Source: Rhizobium freirei PRF 81
GTDB taxonomy: Bacteria > Pseudomonadota > Alphaproteobacteria > Rhizobiales > Rhizobiaceae
NCBI RefSeq assembly: GCF_000359745.1
Contig: NZ_AQHN01000067.1
Span: 1-64,000, forward strand
DNA length: 64,000 nucleotides
Direction: 5' to 3'
In this document: piece by piece, positions 35,194-44,207 of the stretch
Position numbering within the stretch: position 1 is the stretch's first letter
Layout of the letters: each line of letters begins with the position of its first letter
Notes under the pieces: generated by a model
Told to the model about the DNA's origin: nothing
Database searches by the model: none
The model's input: only the letters and a program-made list of their open reading frames with translations
Program-made: the position numbers and the translations under genes

Positions 35194-35948
35194 AGCTGCT
35201 CCGTGAATGTCTTGAGAGGAACGACGTCGGTGCGAAGGCCAACTTTGCGCGGTCCCGCGCGCCTGCGGGCGATGCGCTTTTCGACGCTGTTGGCGACTTG
35301 GGTCAGGCTCCAGCAGAGGAGATAATAAGCCACAGCGAGGATCAGAAAGACCTGGAAAGGCTGCGAGAGCAGCTGGTTGTTCACCTGGCTTGCCGCAAAG
35401 GTCAGATCCGGCACATTGATGACGTAGCCAAGCGTCGTATCCTTGATCGTCGAGACGAAAGTCGAAATCATGCTCGGGATCATGTTGTAGAGCGCCTGCG
35501 GCAGGATCACGAAACGCATCGCTCCGATGTAACTATGGCCGAGAGCCCGGGCGGCGTCCATTTGCCCTTGACCGAGCGAGACGATGCCGGCCCGCACGAC
35601 CTCGCTGAGGAAGGCCCCTTCATAGATGACAAGCGTTACCAGCATGATCAGGAAGCTCGGCACGTCGGCGCCGGTCCAAAGCGGAACGATGAAATAGGAC
35701 CAAAGGATCAGCATCAGCAGCGGAACGCCGCGTGTGATGTAGACGAGCCCTGTCACCGGCCATCTCAGCACCGCCCATTTGGAAAGGCGGGCCATGGCGA
35801 GCAGAATGCTGACAGGGAATGCAAGCGCGATGGCAAGCACTGAAAGGATGAGCGTATTGGCAAGGCCGCCCAGCGGGCCGTTGGGATACTGGCCAATGAG
35901 CAATAAAAGCCAATAGTCGTGGATGATTTTGATGACGTCCTGGATCAC
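35190..35948 (-). CDS. Polar amino acid ABC permease 2
   Basis: A 252-residue HisM/GlnP-type permease with about five membrane helices. The cytoplasmic coupling loop is seen in GQMDAARALGHSYIGAMRFVILPQAL near 135-160 (EAA motif). It forms a heterodimer with the permease at 35945. Both ends overlap neighbours by 4 bases, which shows a tightly coupled operon. A charged C-terminal tail of about 30 residues follows the last helix. Confidence 0.9.
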   Translation of the reverse strand: MIQDVIKIIHDYWLLLLIGQYPNGPLGGLANTLILSVLAIALAFPVSILLAMARLSKWAVLRWPVTGLVYITRGVPLLMLILWSYFIVPLWTGADVPSFLIMLVTLVIYEGAFLSEVVRAGIVSLGQGQMDAARALGHSYIGAMRFVILPQALYNMIPSMISTFVSTIKDTTLGYVINVPDLTFAASQVNNQLLSQPFQVFLILAVAYYLLCWSLTQVANSVEKRIARRRAGPRKVGLRTDVVPLKTFTEQL

Positions 35949-36652
35949 GCGCGCGCCCTCCGCACCGGATCCGAGCGCACGGAGAGATACGCACCCAAAA
36001 CCATGATGATGAGCGAGAAGAACAGATAGATGACCGTACCGATCAGATAGATCTCAAACGTGCGAAAGCTGACATTGTCGATTTCCTTTATCGCATGCGT
36101 CAGCTCCGACGCGCCGACGACAATGGCAAGGCTGCTGTTTTTGAAAAGGGACACACTGTGATTGATCAGCGGCGGCAGCGCATTGCGCAGGCCCTGCGGC
36201 ATGATCACGAAACGCATGGCGGAGACATAACCATGCCCGAGCGCCTTGGCAGCCTCCATCTGGCCGGAACCGACCGAGCGCAGGCCGGACCGCAGGTCCT
36301 CGCTGAAATAGGCCGCTTGGCACAACCCAAGCCCGATGACAGCGAATATGGCTTCGGCATTGTGGTTGGCGAGCCAGTCGGTGACGCCTTGCGGCATCAG
36401 CGAATAGATCCCGAAATACCAAAGCATGAGCTGCACGAGCGTCGGGACATTGCGATGATAGGAGACGTAGGCCTTCACGATCGGATCGCCAATGCGAAGC
36501 GGCGACATCCGAAACGCGAACAGCAGAATGGCGAGCGTCATGGCGAGCAGCCAGGAGCCGATGTAGATGACGAAAGTCATCTCGATGCCCTGCAGAAGCA
36601 TCGCCCGATAGTCCGGATTGGTCAGGATGGCGGAAAGATCGAAGCCGCTCAC
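35945..36652 (-). CDS. Polar amino acid ABC permease 1
   Basis: A 235-residue HisQ/GltJ-type permease with about five membrane helices. Its EAA loop reads GSGQMEAAKALGHGYVSAMRFVIMPQGLRNALPP near 130-163, and YHRNVPTLVQLMLWYFGI near 65 is typical of glutamate/aspartate-type permeases. Its start overlaps the stop of the SDR gene by 4 bases. The pair with the next permease suggests a GltJK-like importer for acidic amino acids or related compounds, although the substrate is not proven. Confidence 0.9.
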   Translation of the reverse strand: MSGFDLSAILTNPDYRAMLLQGIEMTFVIYIGSWLLAMTLAILLFAFRMSPLRIGDPIVKAYVSYHRNVPTLVQLMLWYFGIYSLMPQGVTDWLANHNAEAIFAVIGLGLCQAAYFSEDLRSGLRSVGSGQMEAAKALGHGYVSAMRFVIMPQGLRNALPPLINHSVSLFKNSSLAIVVGASELTHAIKEIDNVSFRTFEIYLIGTVIYLFFSLIIMVLGAYLSVRSDPVRRARA

Positions 36653-37428
36653 CGCTTTGCGCCTTCCGCATCATACGTTGCAGCAGGCGTCTCAGGTTTC
36701 GCCGTCTGAAGGCCGCCCATCACCTGCAATGTCGGTGTGATCTCCATATGGCCGATATTGACGGCAACAGGCGCTGAAATCGCAAAGGCGATGGCGTCAG
36801 CGATATCGGCGGCCTGCGGCAATTCAAACCCGTCGATGAAGCGCTCACGCACACTCGGATCATTGCCATGGACATGGTTGAAAATATCGGTCGCGACGCG
36901 GCCGGGGCAGATTTCGGTCACGCGGACCCGTTTGCCGAAGGCATCGATGCGCAGCTGGTTCGACAGCATGGCGACGCCCGCCTTGACGGCATGATAGGTG
37001 GAGTTGCCACCGAAATTATAATTGCCGGCAATCGAGGAGATGTTGATGACATGTCCGCGGTCGCGGGCCACCATTCCGGGCACGATCAGACGGCAGATAT
37101 GCAGGACGGCGCGGAGATTGACGTCGATGAGGAGATCGATGTCCTCTGCGTCCGCCTGAAGGAATTTCTTCGGCCGATCGACGCCGGCGTTGTTGACCAG
37201 AATGTCGAACTGAACAAGGTTTGCAAGATCGGCGATGGCTGCACGATCCGTCACATCGATGACGTGCGCGATGCATCCCGTACGCTCGGCCAGTTCTTTC
37301 AAGGCACCGGCGCTGCGGGCGATCGCGTGCACCTCGATACCCTCACGGCAAAGCCGCTCCACCACTGCAGCGCCGATACCGGAGGAAGCGCCGGTGACCA
37401 GCGCGGTCTTGTAATCGGAGAATGGCAT
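36649..37428 (-). CDS. Short-chain dehydrogenase/reductase
   Basis: A 259-residue SDR. It has the nucleotide motif TGASSGIG near 11-18, NNAG near 85, catalytic Ser in NISSIAGN near 135-142 and the YHAVK pair near 150. After about 195 it has no GHV-type C-terminus, and its YdfG-like pattern (VRVTEICPGRVATDIF) suggests serine/3-hydroxy acid dehydrogenase activity. It is the first gene of the amino acid transporter operon, so it may oxidise the imported hydroxy amino acid or its deaminated product. Substrate unknown. It is divergent from the LysR regulator. Confidence 0.82.
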   Translation of the reverse strand: MPFSDYKTALVTGASSGIGAAVVERLCREGIEVHAIARSAGALKELAERTGCIAHVIDVTDRAAIADLANLVQFDILVNNAGVDRPKKFLQADAEDIDLLIDVNLRAVLHICRLIVPGMVARDRGHVINISSIAGNYNFGGNSTYHAVKAGVAMLSNQLRIDAFGKRVRVTEICPGRVATDIFNHVHGNDPSVRERFIDGFELPQAADIADAIAFAISAPVAVNIGHMEITPTLQVMGGLQTAKPETPAATYDAEGAKR

Positions 37429-37670
37429 TGTGATCCCCTTGTTGTTGTCACGGACATTAGCGGAGCTTCAACTCCTTGCCTAAGACCGATTATTTTTGGA
37501 GTAATAAGCAAGTTTTATGGAGACAGGCCGGCAACCAGCGGGCGGGCTTTTGCTGTGAGCGATTGTGCCTTTTTGCACGGGCCTGCATGGTTTTCCGACA
37601 TCGATGCGCGTTGCCAAACCGATGCGCGTCTGCAAACATGCCCCGCAAAGACAGAACTGTACTCAATGCC

Positions 37671-38576
37671 ATGGATATCAGACGCTTCAAGTCCTTCATC
37701 GCCATCGTCGATAGCGGCAGCATTACGCGGGCAGCCGATATCCTGCACCTCGCCCAACCGGCTCTCAGCCAGCAGTTGGCGGCGCTCGAGGAGCATTTCG
37801 GTCAGAAGCTTCTGATCCGAAGCCAGCAGGGGGTCAGCATGACCGATGCCGGACATGCGGTTTACCGGCATGCGCAGATCATCCTCCGGCAGATGGAACA
37901 GGCCCAGGCAGATGCGGCCGCTGCCGGCAATTCGCTTGCGGGACGGGTCTCAGTCGGCCTCGTTCCTTTCAGCAGCGCTGCGACGCTTTCGGTCGACCTT
38001 CTGGCGGAGACGAGGAAGAGGCACCCTGGAATTCTGCTTCATCTGACGGAAAGTGTCGGCCAGACCTATAGCCAGATGATCATGAACGGCCGACTGGAAA
38101 TGGCGCTGATCCACGGTACAGGACCGATCAAGGGCGTGCGGTTCGAACCGATCCTCCGGGAGGAATTCTATCTCGTCGCTCACCGCAATTTTGCGATCGA
38201 TTCAGACCAGAAGCCCGTGCCCGTCAGCGCGCTGGATGGCATGCCTATGCTGTTGCCTCCGGCTTACAATTTCGTACGCCGGGCCGTCGATGCCGCCTTC
38301 ACGCGCAGTCGAATCAATCTCAAGGTCGTGGCCGAAGTCGAAATCGTTAGAACCCTGGCGCGGGCCGTCGGCACCGGTCTTGGCGCCACCATCATGCCGA
38401 AGGCGATCGCCAACCGCATCGTCTCGGAATCGAGCGAGCCTCTCGTTTGCCGGCTCGTCTCGCCCCGGATCGAAGAAACACTGTCGCTTTGCACCTCCGA
38501 CCAGAATTCGCTGTCGGAGCCGGCATTTGCCGTCAAGGACATCCTCGTCGAACTGACCGAGCAGCTGAAGCTCTGA
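37671..38576 (+). CDS. LysR-family transcriptional regulator
   Basis: A 301-residue LysR regulator. The N-terminal winged helix-turn-helix (MDIRRFKSFIAIVDSGSITR, then ADILHLAQPALSQQLAALEE, residues 1-46) and effector domain (90-295) are of the Nac/CynR-like subgroup. An ATG at 37638 eleven codons earlier is possible but adds residues not normally present. The divergent arrangement with the SDR/amino acid ABC operon across about 240 bases is the typical LysR layout, so that operon is the likely target. A palindromic terminator follows. Confidence 0.88.
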   Translation: MDIRRFKSFIAIVDSGSITRAADILHLAQPALSQQLAALEEHFGQKLLIRSQQGVSMTDAGHAVYRHAQIILRQMEQAQADAAAAGNSLAGRVSVGLVPFSSAATLSVDLLAETRKRHPGILLHLTESVGQTYSQMIMNGRLEMALIHGTGPIKGVRFEPILREEFYLVAHRNFAIDSDQKPVPVSALDGMPMLLPPAYNFVRRAVDAAFTRSRINLKVVAEVEIVRTLARAVGTGLGATIMPKAIANRIVSESSEPLVCRLVSPRIEETLSLCTSDQNSLSEPAFAVKDILVELTEQLKL

Positions 38577-38600
38577 ACTTGAAAGCAGGCGCTAATGGTC

Positions 38601-38623
38601 TCCGACCCGGAAACCGGGTCGGA
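38601..38623. terminator. Bidirectional hairpin terminator
   Basis: TCCGACCCGG (38601-38610) and CCGGGTCGGA (38614-38623) form a perfect 10-bp stem with an AAA loop, between the converging LysR and aminotransferase genes. Confidence 0.7.
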
Positions 38624-38639
38624 CGAGCGCGGTCATCTA

Positions 38640-39845
38640 TCAGCGCATATCGCGGCAAAACTGGGCGATACGGGCGCAGCCCTCGCCAAGCATTTCCATG
38701 CTTGTTGCATAGGAGATGCGGAAATAGGGGCTCATGCCATAGGCGGCACCCTGTACCGTCGCAACATGGTGCTCATCCACGAGCGCCATGACGAAATCGA
38801 CATCGGTCTCGATCTTGCGTCCGCCCTTGGTGGTCTTACCGATCAGGCCGGACATATTGGGATAGAGGTAGAAGGCGCCCTCGGGCTTGTGGCAGCGCAA
38901 TCCTTCAATCTTCGACAACTGCTCGAGCACAAAATCGCGTCTTTCCCTATAGATCGCCGCCCGATCCTTCAGGAGATCCTGCGGACCATCCAGCGCCGCG
39001 ATCGCCGCCGCCTGCGTCACCGTCGTGATGCCGCCGCCGTTCTGGCCGTTGACGTTGCTGATAGCGGCGATCAATTCCTTCGATCCGCTTGCGCAATATC
39101 CCAAGCGCCAACCGGTCATGGCATAGGCCTTGGAGACGCCGTTCATGGTCAGGACGCGATCATAAAGCCCGGGTTCGGCATCGGCGATCGTGCAGAATTC
39201 GAACCCGTCATAGACCAGGTGCTCGTAAATATCGTCGGTCAGAATCCAGACATGCGGATGGCGCAACATGACGTCGGCGATCGCGGCCATTTCCGCCCGC
39301 GAGCAGGCAGCACCGGTCGGATTGTTCGGAAAGTTCAGGATAAGCCACTTGGTACGCGGCGTGATCGCCGCTTCAAGGTCCTCGGGACGCAGCTTGAATC
39401 CGGACTGCTCGAAGCAAGGCACGGCGACCGGGACGCCGCCGGCAAATTTGACGATGTCGGCGTAGCTGACCCACGACGGCGTCGGAATGACGACCTCGTC
39501 GCCGGGATTGCAGGTGGCAAGCATCGCATTGAAGATCACCTGCTTGCCGCCGCCTGAAACGACGATCTGGCTTGTATCGTAATCGAGGTTGTTGTCGCGC
39601 TTGAACTTTCTGCTGATCGCGGCCTTCAGCGCCGGCGTGCCGTCCATCGGCGGATATTTGGTATCGCCGGCGAGCGCTGCGGCATGCGCTGCTTCGATCG
39701 CATGACCGGGCGTTGGGAAGTCCGGCTCTCCGGACGAGAGGCTGACGACCCCGATGCCCTTGGCGGCCAGCTCCCTGGCGCGCTGGGTCATAGCGGCGGA
39801 AGCGGATATGGAAACATTCTTCAGGCGATCGGCTATGGAAGGCAT
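38640..39845 (-). CDS. Class I aminotransferase (aspartate aminotransferase-like)
   Basis: A 401-residue fold-type I PLP enzyme. It has the substrate loop LSSGEPDFPTP near 35-45, NFPNNPTGAACSR near 172-184, the PLP lysine in NGVSKAYAMTGWRLGY near 235-250 and the C-terminal arginine in YFRISYATS near 380. This is the AspC/subgroup I-gamma pattern common in rhizobia. It ends the PxpABC/carboxylase cluster and is separated from PxpA by 47 bases. It may supply or remove glutamate or another amino acid arising from lactam cleavage; that link is inference. Confidence 0.88.
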   Translation of the reverse strand: MPSIADRLKNVSISASAAMTQRARELAAKGIGVVSLSSGEPDFPTPGHAIEAAHAAALAGDTKYPPMDGTPALKAAISRKFKRDNNLDYDTSQIVVSGGGKQVIFNAMLATCNPGDEVVIPTPSWVSYADIVKFAGGVPVAVPCFEQSGFKLRPEDLEAAITPRTKWLILNFPNNPTGAACSRAEMAAIADVMLRHPHVWILTDDIYEHLVYDGFEFCTIADAEPGLYDRVLTMNGVSKAYAMTGWRLGYCASGSKELIAAISNVNGQNGGGITTVTQAAAIAALDGPQDLLKDRAAIYRERRDFVLEQLSKIEGLRCHKPEGAFYLYPNMSGLIGKTTKGGRKIETDVDFVMALVDEHHVATVQGAAYGMSPYFRISYATSMEMLGEGCARIAQFCRDMR

Positions 39846-39892
39846 TGGCGTGATCTTTCGGTGAAAATGAAAAACTTGAGGGCCGGAGACGG

Positions 39893-40660
39893 TTAGGACG
39901 CGAGCTCGGCCGCAGGCGTAAGCGTCGCGCCGGAAGCCTCGATTTCACTGCGGACGAGCCGGGCAAGCTCGAGCGAGCCGGGCGTATCGCTGTGCACGAG
40001 AATCGACCTCGCCGGCATTTGGATGGTCGTGCCGTCGATGGCCTCGACGATGCCATCGGTCAGAAAACGGCGTACCCGCGCCCGGACCGAAACCTCGTCC
40101 TTCACCAGCGCGCCCGGTAGGCCACGGGCGACGAGCTTGCCGTCGCCATCATAGGCGCGGTCGGCCAGAAACAGCGCCAGCGTCTTGAGTTTTGCACGCT
40201 TTGCCGCTCTTTCGATTTCACTGCCTGATGTCACAAACACAACGAGACGCGGGTCCACCGTGGAAATGGCATCCATCATCAGATCGGCGAGGACGGCATC
40301 ACGATTGACCATATTGCCCATGGCCGCATGAAAACTGAAATGTCCGACGGTCATGCCTTGGCTCTTGGCAATCGCGATCAATGCGCCGAGCTGGTAGAGC
40401 ATCTGCTGCCGAAGTTCATCCGGTTGAAACGGCATCTCGCGCCGGCCGAAACCGGACCGATCCGGCAGACCCGGATGCGCGCCGATACCCACGCCGTTCT
40501 CCTTCGCAAGACAAACCATACGCGCCATCGTGTCCGGGTCACCGCCATGAAAACCGCAAGCGATATTGGCCGACGAGACGATCTTCATCATCGCTTCGTC
40601 ATCACATAGCCGATAGGGACCGAAACCTTCGCCCATGTCGGAATTCAGATCGATCTTCAC
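39893..40660 (-). CDS. pxpA: LamB/YcsF family protein, 5-oxoprolinase subunit A
   Basis: A 255-residue LamB/YcsF protein. It begins with the family signature IDLNSDMGEGFGPYRLCDD and has SANIACGFHGGDP near 30-42 and IGAHPGLPDRSGFGRR near 56-71. In Escherichia coli and Bacillus, PxpA acts with PxpBC in ATP-dependent opening of 5-oxoproline to glutamate. The adjacent PxpB and PxpC genes support that role, although the linked biotin carboxylase genes hint at a different or modified substrate. The gene starts 31 bases after the PxpC stop. Confidence 0.87.
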   Translation of the reverse strand: MKIDLNSDMGEGFGPYRLCDDEAMMKIVSSANIACGFHGGDPDTMARMVCLAKENGVGIGAHPGLPDRSGFGRREMPFQPDELRQQMLYQLGALIAIAKSQGMTVGHFSFHAAMGNMVNRDAVLADLMMDAISTVDPRLVVFVTSGSEIERAAKRAKLKTLALFLADRAYDGDGKLVARGLPGALVKDEVSVRARVRRFLTDGIVEAIDGTTIQMPARSILVHSDTPGSLELARLVRSEIEASGATLTPAAELAS

Positions 40661-40691
40661 CGCTTCCTCCCTTCGCTTCCCGAAATTGCCG

Positions 40692-41687
40692 TCAAGCCAT
40701 CGCCTTCAAAGCGCGCTTGACCATTTGCGACGTCCGCCTGACATCCTCGACATAACGGGTCACGGCCTGCTCCACTGAGCGCGCCTCGGCATGCGTCGAG
40801 CGGACGAAGCGGAGCCGGGTTCCGATCCGGGCTTGGCCCAGCCGCCACAAATCGCATTCGATGACGCCGGCTATCTTGGGATATCCGCCCGCGGTGTTGG
40901 CATCGCTCATTTGAATGATCGGCTCGCCGCTGGGTGGAACCTGGATCACACCGGGCACCACGCCATGGGAGCGCATCTCGATCGTCGCCGTCGGTTTGAT
41001 CGGTTCGCCGGACAGGCGATAACCGGTACGGTCGCTGCTCGACGATATCCTCCAGGTCTGGCTCCAGAACGGCTCGCCGTCGGCGGCGAACAGCTCATGC
41101 TCGCCAGCGGTTATCGCGCGGATCGGCAGCACGCCGTCAACAGGGCTGGGAAAGGCATCACGCAAAGCAACAGCCGGTTCGATGACCCCGATGCCGTTTG
41201 ACGGCAGGGGGAGCACATCCGAAGGCATGCCGAATTCAATTCTATCACCGTTGATGAGCGGTCGACCGGCATTTCCACCAAAGCCGCCACGCAGGGACGT
41301 ACTGCGCGAGCCCATGAGGACCGGCACGTCAATCCCTCCACGAAATACGATATAGGCGCGGGCCAAGCTCGGGGGCTGCCTCAGCTCCAGAATCTGACCC
41401 GGCTCAGCAACATGGGTGCACCAGGAAAGCACTTTCCGACCGTCGAGCATCGGATAGCCATCCGCACCCGTGACGGCAAAAACGCCACTGGTCTCGAACC
41501 GCAGTTTGAATGGAAAAGTCTGAACCTCTATTGCGGCCGCCTCGTCGTCATTGCCGACGAGGATATTGCCGATCTTCACCGCTAGAGGATCCATCGCGCC
41601 ACTGGCGGATACGCCGATATCGCGATAGCCGGGGCGGCCGAGATCCTGGACAGTATTGAACGGGCCTGTTTCGACGATCTCGATCAT
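40692..41687 (-). CDS. pxpC: 5-oxoprolinase subunit C / biotin-dependent carboxyltransferase family
   Basis: A 331-residue KipA/AHS2-fold protein. It has the signature GPFNTVQDLGRPGYRDIGV near 7-25, SGAMDPLA near 28-35, a central AYIVFRGGIDVPVLMGSRST near 110-129, and C-terminal MSDANTAGGYPKIAGVI near 262-278. The fold is that of half of the carboxyltransferase domain in urea carboxylase, and in PxpABC it forms the kinase part. The start at 41687 gives the family N-terminus and overlaps the PxpB stop by 4 bases. An upstream extension to 41798 lies within PxpB. Confidence 0.87.
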   Translation of the reverse strand: MIEIVETGPFNTVQDLGRPGYRDIGVSASGAMDPLAVKIGNILVGNDDEAAAIEVQTFPFKLRFETSGVFAVTGADGYPMLDGRKVLSWCTHVAEPGQILELRQPPSLARAYIVFRGGIDVPVLMGSRSTSLRGGFGGNAGRPLINGDRIEFGMPSDVLPLPSNGIGVIEPAVALRDAFPSPVDGVLPIRAITAGEHELFAADGEPFWSQTWRISSSSDRTGYRLSGEPIKPTATIEMRSHGVVPGVIQVPPSGEPIIQMSDANTAGGYPKIAGVIECDLWRLGQARIGTRLRFVRSTHAEARSVEQAVTRYVEDVRRTSQMVKRALKAMA

Positions 41688-42391
41688 AGCTCGATCCTTG
41701 CCGGCAGGAAGCGCACGGTATCGCCAGGTGCCATCAGGGCGGGCGTCGCAGAAGTCGGATCGAACATCTGCAGTTCCGCATGGCCAAGGGAATTCCACCC
41801 GTTCGGACCCGTCAGCATCGCGACGCCCGTCTGCATCCCGCCGATCGTCACGCTGCCCTTCTCCATCCTCAATGAAGGAACGGTCTTGCGAGGCATGTAT
41901 ATGCGCGGATCAAGGCCATGCAGGTAGCCGAAACCGGGGGCGCTTCCCAAAGCAAAGACGCGATAGCTTGCCTCGTGGTGAATGCGCACCACCTCGCGGT
42001 CACTCAATCCGCAAAAATCGCAGATAGCAGGAAGATCGATCGCATAAGCACCGCCGTAGTGAACGGGAATTTCGATGATATTCCCAGTCAAGTCGAGCCC
42101 TTCGGCATTGTTCCATGCTTCCAGGAGCCGGCCCGCAACGACTTCAGGATCCTCGGGCGTCTCCTTGAAGATCGTCAGGAGATTGGTCATGCCGGGGATC
42201 ACTTCCGCGACATCGGCCCAACCTTTTACCGCTTGCGCGAGAGCCCAGATCCATCGTTGCGCCGACAGATCGAATTCGCCCGGCGCTTCGAGCAGGAAAG
42301 ATCGAGTGCCGATGCAGGAAACCCGTGCCCGGCCTTTTGTGGCGGGAACGATTTCACGACGTGACGCAAGGGCGTTCGAAGTAGCAATCAT
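41684..42391 (-). CDS. pxpB: 5-oxoprolinase subunit B / allophanate hydrolase subunit 1-like
   Basis: A 235-residue KipI/AHS1-fold protein. It carries the ELVPGMTNLLTIF-like segment (EVIPGMTNLLTIF near 62-74), HYGGAYAIDLPAICDFCGLSD near 110-130 and the very conserved GSAPGFGYLHGLD near 151-163. It pairs with PxpC, and the two halves together correspond to the carboxyltransferase part of urea carboxylase. It overlaps both neighbours by 4 bases. The first 20 residues are a non-conserved extension. Confidence 0.87.
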   Translation of the reverse strand: MIATSNALASRREIVPATKGRARVSCIGTRSFLLEAPGEFDLSAQRWIWALAQAVKGWADVAEVIPGMTNLLTIFKETPEDPEVVAGRLLEAWNNAEGLDLTGNIIEIPVHYGGAYAIDLPAICDFCGLSDREVVRIHHEASYRVFALGSAPGFGYLHGLDPRIYMPRKTVPSLRMEKGSVTIGGMQTGVAMLTGPNGWNSLGHAELQMFDPTSATPALMAPGDTVRFLPARIEL

Positions 42392-42816
42392 GATATCGGC
42401 TCGATTTCGAACAGGGGATCACCAAATCCGGCAAGCGCATCGGGTTCCACCAGCCGCCTGGTCAGCATGCCGGACTGACCTGCAGAGATGGGAAGCAGCA
42501 CGGAACCTATGCGGATGAAGCCGATCACGTCCTCGCGGGCAACAGTGCGAGGCAGGCGCTCGGCTCCGTCGGAATCCGACGAGTGCAAAGGATAGAAATG
42601 ACCTGCCATCGGCGCTTTGACCGTTGCCGTTCGTATCGCGGCCAGGCCCGGCTGCGGGTTTCCGGTCAGGCTAACTTGAGACCCCGCCATGGTCGAAACC
42701 ACGATGCGGAGACTGCCGCCAGACTGCGAGATTTCCAGACCGTCTACCCCTGCTGCAGTCAATGCATCTGCGAGGAATGCAATGATCGCCGGATCGCTGA
42801 AGTCGATCGCGCTCAT
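42388..42816 (-). CDS. BCCP-like biotinyl-domain protein lacking the biotin lysine
   Basis: A 142-residue protein with an acetyl-CoA carboxylase BCCP-like layout: an N-terminal helical part (IIAFLADALTAAGVDGLEIS), a linker, and a C-terminal biotinyl/lipoyl barrel (about 68-142, VKAPMAGHFYPLHSS). The usual biotinylation hairpin EAMKM is replaced by RIGSVLLPIS near 108-117, so the modified lysine is absent. By contrast the BCCP at 44204-44644 has EAMKV. It may be a structural subunit of the carboxylase assembly, or a diverged copy. Its start overlaps biotin carboxylase by 4 bases. Confidence 0.7.
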   Translation of the reverse strand: MSAIDFSDPAIIAFLADALTAAGVDGLEISQSGGSLRIVVSTMAGSQVSLTGNPQPGLAAIRTATVKAPMAGHFYPLHSSDSDGAERLPRTVAREDVIGFIRIGSVLLPISAGQSGMLTRRLVEPDALAGFGDPLFEIEPIS

Positions 42817-44207
42817 GCCGCCCTCCGATGCTTGAGCCACTGCTCCAGGTAGTGGATGTCCGTCCCACCGCGGACGAAGCCTTCGTCGTCGAACAATGCG
42901 CGCAGCAATGGCAGGTTGGTGGAAATCCCTTCTATTCGGGTGGCGGCAAGCGCCTCGCGCATTTTCACCATCGCTTCCGCACGACTGGGCGCGTGGACGA
43001 TGAGCTTGGCGATCAGCGAGTCATAATAGGGCGAAACCCGATAGCCGGCATGGATATGGGTATCGACGCGGATGCCAGGTCCTTCCGGCAGGGCAAGATC
43101 GGAGATCGTGCCCGCCGAAGGCAGGAAGCTTTCGGGATCCTCCGCATTGACACGGCATTCGAACGAGTGGCCGGTACACGTCACATCGCCCTGCGCCGTT
43201 TCCAGGGCAACTCCTTGAGCGACCTGTATCTGCACCTGAACAATATCGATGCCGCTGGTCATCTCGGTGACGGGATGCTCGACCTGCAGGCGTGTGTTCA
43301 TTTCGATGAAATAGAATGCGCCATTCTCGTAAAGGAACTCGAAAGTCCCGACACCACGATAGCCGATTTGCCTGCAAGCTTCGACGCAGGCCATACCGAC
43401 GGGTTTGATCGTTTCTGAGGAAATCCCAGGTGCCGGTGCCTCCTCGACGACCTTCTGATGCCGGCGCTGCATGGAACAATCGCGATGCCCAAGCCAGATG
43501 GCGTTGCCGTAGGTATCGCAGAGCACCTGAATCTCGATATGACGCGGATGTTGGAGGAACTTCTCCATGTAGAGCGCCGGGGAACCGAAAGCCTGACGGG
43601 CCTCTTCGCTCGTCAAGGCGATGGCCTCATGCAGCTGATCTGCCTCGGGAACCACCCGCATCCCTCTTCCGCCCCCGCCGCCTGCGGCCTTTATGATCAC
43701 GGGATAGCCGATCTCCTGCGCAATGCGTTCGACGGAAGCCGGATCGTCCGGAAGCGACGTGTCTGGGCCAGGCACGCAAGGCACACCGGCAAGGATCATC
43801 GCCCGTTTTGCCGCTATCTTGTCGCCCATAGTCGCAATCGAGGAAGCTTCGGGGCCGATGAAAACAAGGCCGGCCTTCTCGACGGCCGCAGAGAAAGCGG
43901 CTTTCTCCGACAGAAACCCATAGCCAGGATGGATCGCGCCAGCCCCGGTCAAATGTGCAGCAAGCAGGATCGCATCCTGATTGAGATAACTGCTGGCTGC
44001 GTTCGAAGGACCGATGCATAGAAAGCTGTCGGCTGTCTTGCCGTAGGGTGCCTGCCTGTCAGCTTCAGAACAGATCGCGACGGTCTTCAGGCCAAGTTCG
44101 CGGCAGGCACGCTGAATTCGCACAGCAATCTCACCCCGATTGGCAATCAGAACCGTATCGAAACGCCGTTCCGCCAGGTCTGCCTTGTCGAGAGGTTCCG
44201 CCATCAC
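42813..44207 (-). CDS. accC: Biotin carboxylase subunit
   Basis: A 464-residue biotin carboxylase with an ATP-grasp fold. It opens LIANRGEIAVRIQRACRELG near 20-39, has the ATP-binding glycine loop KAAGGGGGRGMRVV near 172-185, MEKFLQHPRHIEIQVL near 213-228, and the biotin/bicarbonate site EMNTRLQVEHPVTE near 300-313. All catalytic residues appear present. It carboxylates biotin on BCCP with ATP and bicarbonate. It overlaps BCCP upstream and the degenerate biotinyl protein downstream by 4 bases each. It is probably not the housekeeping AccC, because the cluster has no AccA/AccD but has PxpB/PxpC carboxyltransferase-like subunits. Confidence 0.9.
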   Translation of the reverse strand: MMAEPLDKADLAERRFDTVLIANRGEIAVRIQRACRELGLKTVAICSEADRQAPYGKTADSFLCIGPSNAASSYLNQDAILLAAHLTGAGAIHPGYGFLSEKAAFSAAVEKAGLVFIGPEASSIATMGDKIAAKRAMILAGVPCVPGPDTSLPDDPASVERIAQEIGYPVIIKAAGGGGGRGMRVVPEADQLHEAIALTSEEARQAFGSPALYMEKFLQHPRHIEIQVLCDTYGNAIWLGHRDCSMQRRHQKVVEEAPAPGISSETIKPVGMACVEACRQIGYRGVGTFEFLYENGAFYFIEMNTRLQVEHPVTEMTSGIDIVQVQIQVAQGVALETAQGDVTCTGHSFECRVNAEDPESFLPSAGTISDLALPEGPGIRVDTHIHAGYRVSPYYDSLIAKLIVHAPSRAEAMVKMREALAATRIEGISTNLPLLRALFDDEGFVRGGTDIHYLEQWLKHRRAA

